NCBI RefSeq assembly: GCF_001613465.1
Contig: NZ_BDCK01000001.1
Span: 29,988-93,987 of the forward strand
DNA length: 64,000 nt
Direction of reading: 5' to 3'
DNA from: Nocardia niwae NBRC 108934 = DSM 45340
GTDB taxonomy: Bacteria > Actinomycetota > Actinomycetes > Mycobacteriales > Mycobacteriaceae
Part shown: one piece after another, positions 12,053 to 19,339 of the stretch
Numbering within the stretch: the first letter of the stretch is position 1
Layout: the number at the start of each line of letters is the position of its first letter
Position numbers and translations under genes: made by a program
The notes under the pieces: model-generated
What the model was told of the DNA's origin: nothing
Databases searched by the model: none
What the model saw: only the letters and a program-made list of their open reading frames with translations

Positions 12053-12778
12053 TCAGGATTTCTCGGCCGTGATGGACGCGAGCAACTCCCCCAGATGCGT
12101 CTCGACCCTCGCCTTGTCGAGGCCGAGATCGCTGAGCAGGCCGGCGCCGTTCTCCTGTTCGAGCAGGGCGAGCAGGATGTGCTCGGTGCCGATGTAGTTG
12201 TGCCCCAGCCGAAGCGCCTCTCGGAAGGTGAGCTCGAGCACCTTCTTGGCCTCCGCCCCGAACGGCACCAGCGCGGGCACATCCCCCTCGCTCGGCGGCA
12301 GGGACGCGGAGGCGGCCGCGGCGATGACATCGACGGCCACGCCGTGGTGGACGATTTCGTGCACCGCGAGTCCCTCCGGTTCGGTGAGCAGCCCCAGCAC
12401 CACGTGCCCGACCGCGATCTCGCGGTTGCCCGCGCTGCGCGCCGCCTCCTGCGCCGCCATCACGACCGCGCGCGCCCGGGTCGTGAAACGGGCGAAGCCC
12501 GCGTTCGGGTCCATGGCCGCCGCGGCGCCCGGTTCGGGCACCTTGGGCACGAACCTCTTCTGCGCGGCCTGCTTGGTGACGCCCATGCTGGCGCCGATGT
12601 CGGTCCAGGAGGCGCCGGAGCGGCGCGCCTGGTCCACGAAGTGTCCGATCAGGTGATCGGCCACTTCGCCGAGGTGGTTGGCCACGACGACAGCGTCGGA
12701 CAGCTGGTCGAGCACGTTGTCGGGGCGGGCCTTCTTGATGCCGTCGATCAGGTCGTCGAGGCGGAATTGTGAGGTCAT
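12053..12778 (-). CDS. Clp N-terminal domain protein with N-terminal helix-turn-helix
   Basis: 241 residues. Residues about 55-76 (GASWTDIGASMGVTKQAAQKRF) form a helix-turn-helix of the sigma-70 region-4/Xre-like kind. Residues about 96-238 hold two Clp repeat motifs (TRARAVVMAAQEAAR...GHVVLGLL and AKKVLELTFREALRLGHNYIGTEHILLALLEQ), as in ClpC and ClpA N-domains. There is no AAA module, so it is not a Clp ATPase. I infer a DNA-binding protein that may sense or borrow Clp adaptor interactions. Two palindromes overlap its promoter, suggesting autoregulation. The -10 hexamer lies 6-7 nt from the ATG, implying a leaderless mRNA. Confidence 0.85.
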   Translation of the reverse strand: MTSQFRLDDLIDGIKKARPDNVLDQLSDAVVVANHLGEVADHLIGHFVDQARRSGASWTDIGASMGVTKQAAQKRFVPKVPEPGAAAAMDPNAGFARFTTRARAVVMAAQEAARSAGNREIAVGHVVLGLLTEPEGLAVHEIVHHGVAVDVIAAAASASLPPSEGDVPALVPFGAEAKKVLELTFREALRLGHNYIGTEHILLALLEQENGAGLLSDLGLDKARVETHLGELLASITAEKS

Positions 12779-12780
12779 GC

Positions 12781-12825
12781 GTCAACCATAGGTTGACGAT
12801 GGGCAGTCGTCAACTATCGGTTGAC
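12781..12825 (-). promoter_or_regulatory. Twin-palindrome operator and leaderless promoter of the Clp-N gene
   Basis: GTCAACCATAGGTTGAC (12781-12797) and GTCAACTATCGGTTGAC (12809-12825) share the form GTCAAC-N5-GTTGAC, with centres 28 bp apart. On the minus strand TTGACG (12813-12808), 17 bp, then TATGGT (12790-12785) make a near-consensus promoter. The ATG at 12778 sits where transcription should begin. Both palindromes overlap promoter hexamers, as expected for a repressor site. Confidence 0.75.
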
Positions 12826-12833
12826 GATTCGGG

Positions 12834-13922
12834 TCAGGGGCGCGCCGACCAAGCCGCGCCGCGCACGATGCGCTCCTTGACCCACGCCGCCGCCCGCCCG
12901 GTCAGCACCGTCCGCGCCGGTGCGTCATCGGCGTGCACGACCTGCACGACGCCGTCCCGGCGGCCCAGGCTCAGGCACTGGAGCACGTAACGGAACCGGA
13001 GGTCTCGCGGCTCGCGACCGCGCATCCGGGCGACGGCGGCATCGGCCGCGTGTTTACCGGTGGGCAGCGCCGTGGCACACGCCATGCGCAGCTCACGCCC
13101 GCCCGGCCCCGCGACGACGGCGGCGTCGCCCGCGGCGAAGATGTCCGGGTGCGACGCCGACCGCAGGGTGGCGTCGGTCAGCACCCGGCCGTCGGCATCC
13201 ACCGCCAGACCGGAGCGGGCGGCGAGATCCGGCACCCGGAAACCGGTGGTCCACACCGTCGTCGCGGCCTCGACCAGCGAACCGTCGGCCAAGCGCGCAC
13301 CGTCGGGCGTCACCTCGATCACCTTTGCGCCGGAGCGGATCTCTACGCCGAGACGCTCGAGCGTCCGCCCGATGTGCGCCTGCGCCCGCGCCGACAGCCA
13401 GGCGCCCGGCTCCTCCGACCCGAGCAGCAGCACCCGCGTCCCGGGCTGCGATTCGGCCAGTTCCGCCGCCAGCTCGATACCGGTCGCTCCCGCGCCGACG
13501 ATCGCCACCGGCCCGTCGGGCGCGGACAGGTCGGCCAGATCATCCTGGGTCGCAATGGAGTAGGCGTGTCTGGCGACGCCCGGGACGGTCTCGACGTCGG
13601 CGACGCTGCCGAGGGCGTAGATCAGCGTGTCGTAGTCGAGGGCGGGCGCGGCGTCGAGCGCCACGCGCTTGGCGACCGTGTCGATCTCGGTCGCACGGGC
13701 GCGCACGAAGCGAATCCCTTTGTTGTCCAGGGCTTCCCGCAGATCCCAGGTGGGAGTCCCCTGCCCGGCCGCCCGCTGGTGCAGGCGCACACGCTCGACG
13801 AACGACGCGTGGGCGTCCACCACGGTGACCCGCGCGTCCCGCGCCGTGCGAGCGAGCCTGCGGGCCGCCGCCAGCCCCGCGTACCCGGCGCCGAGAACGA
13901 CGATCCGGTGCTGTCCGGTCAT
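12834..13922 (-). CDS. FAD/NAD(P)-dependent oxidoreductase (NDH-2-like)
   Basis: 362 residues. The FAD-binding GxGxxG appears as VVLGAGYAGLAAAR at residues about 8-21. The NAD(P)-binding motif is VAIVGAGATGIELAAELAE near 145-163, and the FAD-closing motif HPDIFAAGDAAVV near 265-278. The layout matches type II NADH dehydrogenase/AIF-like pyridine nucleotide-disulfide oxidoreductases, without a redox CxxC. It lies 81 bp downstream of the ECF41-type sigma factor gene on the same strand. ECF41 sigma factors are characteristically linked to a carboxymuconolactone decarboxylase, oxidoreductase or epimerase gene, so this is the likely regulatory target. Confidence 0.88.
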   Translation of the reverse strand: MTGQHRIVVLGAGYAGLAAARRLARTARDARVTVVDAHASFVERVRLHQRAAGQGTPTWDLREALDNKGIRFVRARATEIDTVAKRVALDAAPALDYDTLIYALGSVADVETVPGVARHAYSIATQDDLADLSAPDGPVAIVGAGATGIELAAELAESQPGTRVLLLGSEEPGAWLSARAQAHIGRTLERLGVEIRSGAKVIEVTPDGARLADGSLVEAATTVWTTGFRVPDLAARSGLAVDADGRVLTDATLRSASHPDIFAAGDAAVVAGPGGRELRMACATALPTGKHAADAAVARMRGREPRDLRFRYVLQCLSLGRRDGVVQVVHADDAPARTVLTGRAAAWVKERIVRGAAWSARP

Positions 13923-14003
13923 GATGTGGCTCCTTTCGATCGGCCATCACCCTTCAGACCGGACAGGTCCCCGATTCCTGACAGACCGGGGCGGTGAAGC
14001 GAG

Positions 14004-14921
14004 TCACATCGGACGGCGACGGTCCGGCAGCCTGCCCACCCCGCCATCCGAGCCGGCGAAATAGGCCAGCTTGTCCGGATTGACGATGAGCCGCAACGCG
14101 GTGACCGCGCCGTCGGCCGCATCGATGCCCACCACCAGCAGCGGCGCGCCGTCCGCCCGCGCGACCGCGGCGGGCGCCCCGTTGACCTCTTCCACGAGCA
14201 GCCGCATCCCCGGCACCTCCCAGCGCAACAGGCCCGCCAGGTACCGCGCCACCTGATTCGCACCGTGGATCGAGCGCCGGGCCGCGTTGACCTTGCCGCC
14301 GCCGTCGGCCGTCGCGCTCACATCGGCGGCGAGCATCCGCTCCAGCGCCGCGACATCACCCTCGCGCGCCGCCTTCATGAATCGCTCGATCAGCTCGCGG
14401 GCATGCTCTGGCGGAACGCCGAAGCGGGCCCGGCCCTCTCGCACACGCAGGGCCGCCCGGCGGAAGATCTGCTGCGAGTTCGTCTCCGTGACGTCGAGCA
14501 TGTCGGCGATCTCGCGGTGCGCGTAGCCGAACGCCTCACGCAGCACGAAGACGGCCCGCTCGACCGGGCTGAGGCGCTCCAGCGCCGTCAGCAGCGCGAG
14601 CGAAACCAGTTCGCGCTCCTCGACGGTCTCCAGCGGCCCGAGCTCGCCGCGCGCCGTTGGCACCGGCTCGGGTAGCCACGGCCCGACGTAGCTCTCCCGC
14701 CGGGCTCGCGCCGAAACCAGCCAGGTACGGCAAAGATTCACCAGGGCCGTGGTCAACCACGCCTCGGCGGACCGGATCGTGGCCCGATCGGCGCCGTCCC
14801 AGCGCAGATAGGTTTCCTGCACCGCGTCCTCGGCTTCGCTCGCCGAGCCGAGCATCCGGTAGGCGAGCGCGAACAGGCGCGGCCGATGCCCCTCGAATTC
14901 CCGCAATCCGTCGGACTCCAT
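14004..14921 (-). CDS. ECF41-type RNA polymerase sigma factor with SnoaL-like extension (SigJ-like)
   Basis: 305 residues from the ATG at 14921, which has a well-placed GGAGGAAGG. Sigma region 2 spans about residues 11-75 and region 4 about 115-172. A C-terminal SnoaL-like domain follows (about 180-290). All three ECF41 signatures are visible: WLPEP in the linker (about 84-88), DGGGK (about 208-212) and NPDKL (about 283-287). In this group the C-terminal extension, rather than an anti-sigma factor, controls activity; consistent with that, no anti-sigma gene is present. The oxidoreductase just downstream is the expected target. Confidence 0.93.
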   Translation of the reverse strand: MESDGLREFEGHRPRLFALAYRMLGSASEAEDAVQETYLRWDGADRATIRSAEAWLTTALVNLCRTWLVSARARRESYVGPWLPEPVPTARGELGPLETVEERELVSLALLTALERLSPVERAVFVLREAFGYAHREIADMLDVTETNSQQIFRRAALRVREGRARFGVPPEHARELIERFMKAAREGDVAALERMLAADVSATADGGGKVNAARRSIHGANQVARYLAGLLRWEVPGMRLLVEEVNGAPAAVARADGAPLLVVGIDAADGAVTALRLIVNPDKLAYFAGSDGGVGRLPDRRRPM

Positions 14922-15044
14922 GGTCACCTTCCTCCACCCCGGCCGACGGATATGACCGTACCGCCCCCAGCGGGGCGCGCGAAGGCGCCGGTGCGCCGCT
15001 CGGATGCCGCGCCGAAGGAGACCAGCCTTCTGCGCAGGCCGGGG

Positions 15045-15974
15045 TCAGAGTCCCGCGTTGGGCGGCGGATGACCATTCTGACGTTGCTTCGCCCCAGGTC
15101 GGCGCAGCCGCAGACGCGCCGAACCGCGGATCGCGGGACGCGGAATGGCCGGACGGCGGATGGCGGGCAGCCGCCGGTCCGCTCGCCGTTGCGCACGCCG
15201 CTCGGCGGGTTTGTGCGTCCAAGTCTCCGGCCGCGCGGCCACCCAGCGCTGGGAATGCCAGGCGAACGGAATGTGTCCCAGGTACAGCGCCACCAGCACC
15301 AGCAGCAGCACGATCGGATAGGTGACCAGCGCCGCCGCGGCGAGCGCGACCAGCACCAGCAGCCCGGCCGCGGCCTGGGGCGCCACCGACACCGACTTCA
15401 TGGCCAGCGTCGGAATGGTGCTGACAGCCAGTGCGGCGGCGAACACCGTCCACGCCGCGACCTCGTAGAAGCCGACCCACCAGCCGTCGCCGAACTGCAC
15501 GAACAACGCCACCGGCACCATCGCGATGAGCGCGCCGGCCGGGGCGGGCACACCCACGAAGTACTCCCGCGCCCAGTCCGGCCGGGTGTCGTCGTCCATC
15601 AGGGTGTTGAACCGCGCCAGGCGCAGCACGATGCTGACCGCGAACAGCAGCGCGACGATCCAGCCCACACTGTTGCTGCTGAGCAGGGTCACGTACAGCA
15701 CCAGCGCGGGGGCGACGCCGAAGGAGATGGCATCCGACAGCGAGTCCAGCTCGGCGCCCATCTTCGTGGTGGCGTCGAGCATTCTGGCCAGTCTGCCGTC
15801 GAGGGTGTCCAGCACGGCCGCCGCGCCGATCATGGCCAGCGCGATATCGAGTTCGCCGTCGAGGCCGAATTTCACCGCCGACAACCCGGCGCACAGCGCC
15901 AGGATGGTGACGATGCTCGGCAGCAGCCGGATGCTGCGCCGCCTGCGCCGCTGGGTGGGTACCGCCGCTTCCAT
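15045..15974 (-). CDS. pssA: CDP-diacylglycerol--serine O-phosphatidyltransferase
   Basis: 309 residues, integral membrane protein. It makes phosphatidylserine from CDP-diacylglycerol and L-serine. The CDP-alcohol phosphatidyltransferase signature DGx2ARx8Gx3Dx3D is complete: Asp59, Gly60, Ala63, Arg64, Gly73, Asp77, Asp81. Roughly eight hydrophobic helices follow the basic N-terminus. The last 60 residues are a basic arginine/alanine-rich tail, probably disordered. Its ATG shares its A with the psd stop codon (base 15974), so psd and pssA are translationally coupled and act in succession. Confidence 0.95.
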   Translation of the reverse strand: MEAAVPTQRRRRRSIRLLPSIVTILALCAGLSAVKFGLDGELDIALAMIGAAAVLDTLDGRLARMLDATTKMGAELDSLSDAISFGVAPALVLYVTLLSSNSVGWIVALLFAVSIVLRLARFNTLMDDDTRPDWAREYFVGVPAPAGALIAMVPVALFVQFGDGWWVGFYEVAAWTVFAAALAVSTIPTLAMKSVSVAPQAAAGLLVLVALAAAALVTYPIVLLLVLVALYLGHIPFAWHSQRWVAARPETWTHKPAERRAQRRADRRLPAIRRPAIPRPAIRGSARLRLRRPGAKQRQNGHPPPNAGL

Positions 15975-16702
15975 CAGGCGTCAGCGGGTGAGCCGAGCAC
16001 GGCGAGCACGGTCTCGCCGCCGATGGTGCGTTGGCCGGGCTGCACGAGCAGTTCGGTGCCCGCCGGGAAGTAGGTGTCGACCCGCGAGCCGAAGCGGATC
16101 AGGCCGTAGGTGTCGGCGATGGTCAGCACGTCGCCGACCTGGGCGTCGCAGACGATCCGGCGTGCGAGCAGCCCGGCGATCTGCACGACCACGACCTGAC
16201 TGCCGTCCGGGGTCTCCAGCAGCATGCTGTTGCGCTCGTTCACCGAACTCGCCTCGGGCAGGTCCGCGGAGCGGAATTGGCCCGGCTGGTGCTGCACCGC
16301 GCGCACGACGCCGGAAACCGGCGTGCGCTGCACGTGGACGTCCAAGACGGAGAGGAAGATGCTGACCCGCGGCAGCGGCGCGTCACCGAGACCGAGTTCG
16401 GCGGGGGGAGCGGCGGTATCGACCAAGGCGATCTCGCCATCGGCGGGGGCGACGACGACGCCCGGCCGGTTGGGCGGCACGCGATGCGGGTGGCGGAAGA
16501 ATGTCGCGCAGGCCGCCGCGGCGAACAATCCCGTGCGCCGCACCCATTTGCGCTTGCCGCCTACGACGGCGACCGCCAAGGGCGCGGCGACGAACGGGAG
16601 CCCGGCGGGATGCAACGGAGGGATCGCGTTGCGGACCAGGTCGGCGACGTGGCCGACTCCGGTGCGTTCAGGCGTGCCGGGCGGGGTGGGACGGCGGGCC
16701 AC
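15974..16702 (-). CDS. psd: Phosphatidylserine decarboxylase
   Basis: 242 residues from the GTG at 16702, chosen because AAAGAGGAG precedes it; an upstream ATG (16771) would add 23 residues. The enzyme converts phosphatidylserine to phosphatidylethanolamine. It follows the short bacterial (Psd-A/archaetidylserine decarboxylase-like) form: [39 protein letters not shown] and, near the end, [13 protein letters not shown]. The Gly-Ser in that last motif is where the proenzyme self-cleaves to form the pyruvoyl cofactor. It is coupled to pssA downstream. Confidence 0.95.
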   Translation of the reverse strand: MARRPTPPGTPERTGVGHVADLVRNAIPPLHPAGLPFVAAPLAVAVVGGKRKWVRRTGLFAAAACATFFRHPHRVPPNRPGVVVAPADGEIALVDTAAPPAELGLGDAPLPRVSIFLSVLDVHVQRTPVSGVVRAVQHQPGQFRSADLPEASSVNERNSMLLETPDGSQVVVVQIAGLLARRIVCDAQVGDVLTIADTYGLIRFGSRVDTYFPAGTELLVQPGQRTIGGETVLAVLGSPADA

Positions 16703-16804
16703 AGGCTCCTCTTTCGTGCTCGATGCAAACGGTTCGCGCCTCTCCACGATAGGACGGGCGCAAGCGTTCACACCTTACGGGAAAGGAGCCTGTGGCACGC
16801 GAGG

Positions 16805-17077
16805 TCACGACCTGACTCGGGCCCCCGTGACCAGTCGAACCAGGAACAGCAGGATCACCGCGCCGCCCAGGCACGTGAAGAAGCTGAACCAGAGGCCGCC
16901 GCCCTCGACGTCGACGCCGAGCAGCTTCAGCAGGAACCCACCGAGCAGACCGCCGACGATGCCGACCACGATATTGAGCAGAATGCCCTGTTGGGCGTCC
17001 GTCTTCATGATCTTGCTGGCGATCCAACCGGCCAGACCGCCGATGATGATCCATCCGATAATCCCGAGACCGAGCAT
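16805..17077 (-). CDS. GlsB/YeaQ/YmgE family stress-response membrane protein
   Basis: 90 residues, from the ATG at 17077 inside a much longer open frame. Three hydrophobic segments (about 2-20, 36-60 and 69-88) are separated by short loops. The motif GLAGWIASKIM and the glycine-rich GIVGGLLGGFLLKLLG are typical of transglycosylase-associated/GlsB proteins. The function is poorly known; homologues are induced by stress. It is divergent from the KAS III gene and ends about 100 bp upstream of psd. Confidence 0.85.
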   Translation of the reverse strand: MLGLGIIGWIIIGGLAGWIASKIMKTDAQQGILLNIVVGIVGGLLGGFLLKLLGVDVEGGGLWFSFFTCLGGAVILLFLVRLVTGARVRS

Positions 17078-17188
17078 TGTGTCCTCGCATCCTAGTTGGG
17101 CCACGCCTCGTACAGCAGTGGCGTGCGCAGACGAGATACCCACCGATTGTCGGAATACGCGCGGCAGATGAGCGACTTTCAAGCTAAT

Positions 17189-17203
17189 ATGAGGAAGCCT
17201 CAT
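17189..17203. promoter_or_regulatory. 15-bp palindrome upstream of the KAS III gene
   Basis: ATGAGG-AAG-CCTCAT, a perfect 6-bp inverted repeat 93 bp ahead of the KAS III start and 112 bp ahead of the divergent GlsB-like start. It is a candidate operator for either gene; the binding protein is unknown. Confidence 0.4.
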
Positions 17204-17296
17204 GTCTATCCGCTGATGGGCAGTGGCTGATGAGGGAACGATTTCGATGCTTCGGGGAAACCCGGCGGCGCCGCCGCAGGTACATAGGAGACGCAG

Positions 17297-18325
17297 ATGG
17301 CTGCTCGAATCGCCCAGACCACCGGAGCTGAGCACACGGCGATCCTCGGGCTCGGCGTTTACCGCCCTGCTCGCGTGGTCACCAACGACGAGGTGGCAGG
17401 TCCGATCAACTCGAGCGACGAATGGATCCGGACCAGGTCGGGCATCAAGACCCGGCGGTTCGCCGACGACTCGGAGACGATTCAGAGCATGAGCGTCGCC
17501 GCCGCGCGCGGCGCGCTGGAATCGTCGGGCATCGCCGTCGACCAAGTCGATTGCGTGATCGTTGCTACATCCACCCACCTGTTGCTGACGCCGGCCGCCG
17601 CGCCGCGCATCGCCACCGAACTCGGCATGAACGGCGCCGCCGCGTTCGACGTCTCGGCCGGCTGCGCGGGCTTCTGCCACTCGATCGCGCTGGCGTCGGA
17701 CCTGGTCCGGGCCGGTACCGCCCACCATGTCCTCGTGATCGGCGTGGAGAAACTGACCAACACGGTCAACCCGACCGACCGTTCCACCGCCTTCCTCTTC
17801 GCCGACGGCGCGGGCGCGGTGATCGTCGGCCCGTCCGACGAGCCGGGCATCGGACCCACCGTCTGGGGCTCGGACGGCACCCAGCACCACGCAATCCGCC
17901 AGGACAAGGACTGGATGGAGTACTTCCACGAAATCGATGAGAAGGGCCTGGACGCGGTGCGGCCCTACCTGGCCATGGAGGGCACCGCGGTGTTCCGCTG
18001 GGCCGCGCACTCGCTGGAGAAGGTGTGCCGCGATGCCATCGATCGCGCGGGATTGTCCCCCGAGGACCTGGACGCGATGATCCCGCACCAGGCCAACGGC
18101 CGGATCATCGAGATCATGGCCCGGGTGCTGAAGTTGCCCGAGCACTGCGCGCTCGCCAACGACATCGAGGAGGCGGGCAACACCTCGGCCGCCTCGATCC
18201 CGCTGGCGATGGAGGCGCTGCTGCGCAAGGGCGAGTCGAAGCCGGGCGACACGGCATTGCTCATCGCGTTCGGCGCGGGTCTGTCCTACGCGGCACAGGT
18301 CGTGACCCTGCCCAACTGGAAGTAA
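17297..18325 (+). CDS. Beta-ketoacyl-ACP synthase III family protein (FabH-like)
   Basis: 342 residues. The thiolase-fold condensing-enzyme triad is intact: Cys123 in SAGCAGFCHS, His264 in IPHQANGRI and Asn295 in GNTSAAS. The N-terminal KAS III pattern SSDEWIRTRSGIKTRRF is also present. KAS III normally starts fatty-acid synthesis by joining an acyl-CoA to malonyl-ACP, and in mycolic-acid bacteria it links FAS I products to FAS II. A role in a secondary pathway is possible because no other fatty-acid synthesis genes are adjacent. GGAGACGCAG precedes the ATG. Confidence 0.9.
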   Translation: MAARIAQTTGAEHTAILGLGVYRPARVVTNDEVAGPINSSDEWIRTRSGIKTRRFADDSETIQSMSVAAARGALESSGIAVDQVDCVIVATSTHLLLTPAAAPRIATELGMNGAAAFDVSAGCAGFCHSIALASDLVRAGTAHHVLVIGVEKLTNTVNPTDRSTAFLFADGAGAVIVGPSDEPGIGPTVWGSDGTQHHAIRQDKDWMEYFHEIDEKGLDAVRPYLAMEGTAVFRWAAHSLEKVCRDAIDRAGLSPEDLDAMIPHQANGRIIEIMARVLKLPEHCALANDIEEAGNTSAASIPLAMEALLRKGESKPGDTALLIAFGAGLSYAAQVVTLPNWK

Positions 18326-18350
18326 CCCCGACTGCGGAACGCCGGTCGTT

Positions 18351-18393
18351 CGGCGCGGTGACCAGCACGGCTGCCCGTGCCGTCACCGCGCCG
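18351..18393. terminator. Bidirectional terminator after the KAS III gene
   Basis: CGGCGCGGTGAC (18351-18362) pairs perfectly with GTCACCGCGCCG (18382-18393). An inner stem CACGG/CCGTG lies around a CTGC loop. It is in the gap between converging genes. Confidence 0.65.
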
Positions 18394-18424
18394 AGCGCGT
18401 TCGGGGCGCGTGCCGCGACCCCGC

Positions 18425-18880
18425 TCAGGCGCCTGCTTCGACCGCGGTCTTGATGTTGCCGAGCGTCTCGTTCATGCCGCGCACCAGCGCCTCCTCGAAC
18501 GGCAGCTCGCCGCCGAGCGCGGCATCGATCGCCCTGCGGGAGAACCACGTGGTGCCGTTGGGCACGTCCCGCCGTTCGATCAGCCTGGTGCCGGATTCGG
18601 TCGGCTCCAGGGTGTAGCTCCACACCGTCCGGTTCTCGTTGACCCGGAAGGCGAACGCCTGGTTCGGCTCGAACCGCACGATACGGGCGGTGGTCGGCCA
18701 GTATTTGTTGCCGTCGCGATTGAGGTTGATCGTCCAGGTACCCGCCTTCAGCGAGCCGAGCGCCACCATGCGCACGCACTGCGGGCTGAACTCCGGCATC
18801 CGCTTCAGATCGGAGACCACCGCCCACACCCGCTCCGGGGGCGCGGAGATGTCGATGCTGACTTCGAGATTTTTCGGCAA
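18425..18880 (-). CDS. SRPBCC (START-like) family protein
   Basis: 151 residues from a TTG at 18880, chosen because GGAGG lies six bases ahead and the protein then starts right at the domain (MPKNLEVSIDISAPPERVWAVVSDL). The frame is open to an ATG at 18949, but that adds only low-complexity residues. The helix-grip fold is recognisable from the opening strand, PEFSPQCVRM, GTRLIERRDVPNG and a long C-terminal helix. Such proteins bind hydrophobic ligands such as polyketides or lipids. It converges with the KAS III gene. No specific ligand can be assigned. Confidence 0.8.
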   Translation of the reverse strand: MPKNLEVSIDISAPPERVWAVVSDLKRMPEFSPQCVRMVALGSLKAGTWTINLNRDGNKYWPTTARIVRFEPNQAFAFRVNENRTVWSYTLEPTESGTRLIERRDVPNGTTWFSRRAIDAALGGELPFEEALVRGMNETLGNIKTAVEAGA

Positions 18881-19088
18881 CGCTGCCTCCGGGATACGAG
18901 CGACGGACCGACGGCCATCTGTCCGAACGCGGTGGAACGAGTCGCGCACATCGTAGACCGGAAGACAGTTGCGTCACATTTTCGCTACTCGTGCGCCGGT
19001 CGCTGTAATGATCGGCGCACAATCGCAGATAGATCAAGCACAGACACTGCCTCCAACATTTCGGCGTCCCAACGTGAGGTGATCGGCC

Positions 19089-19286
19089 GTGAGACTGCGC
19101 TCCCTGCTACATCGGCGACCGGCGGACCAGGTTCCGCTGCTTCCCGCCGTCGAGCCCGAGGACGAGCGACGAGCGCGCGGCGCCTCGGCATTCCCGCGGC
19201 ACATCCGATCGGCCGCGCAAGAAGAACGCCTGGAGCGTCTGCTCACGCCCAGTGAGCTGGATCTCGTCCTGCACCATCGGCTCTGA
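19089..19286 (+). CDS. Possible small protein ahead of the flavoprotein operon
   Basis: A 65-codon frame starting with GTG, with a GAGGTGA about eight bases ahead. It is rich in Arg, Leu and Glu. It has no recognised domain and sits alone in a 460-bp gap (18881-19339) that otherwise shows nothing. It may be a leader or short regulatory peptide for the operon at 19340, but a chance frame is equally likely in such GC-rich DNA. Confidence 0.3.
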   Translation: MRLRSLLHRRPADQVPLLPAVEPEDERRARGASAFPRHIRSAAQEERLERLLTPSELDLVLHHRL

Positions 19287-19339
19287 GCCCTGCGCGAACG
19301 CCCACGACAGACGGCGCCGCGAGGCTCCATACTCGTCAG

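Noticed and set aside
13923..14003. ECF41 promoter for the oxidoreductase
   Set aside because: A TGTCAGG-like -35 is visible, but I could not match the known TGTCACA/CGTC pair with correct spacing, so no site was annotated.
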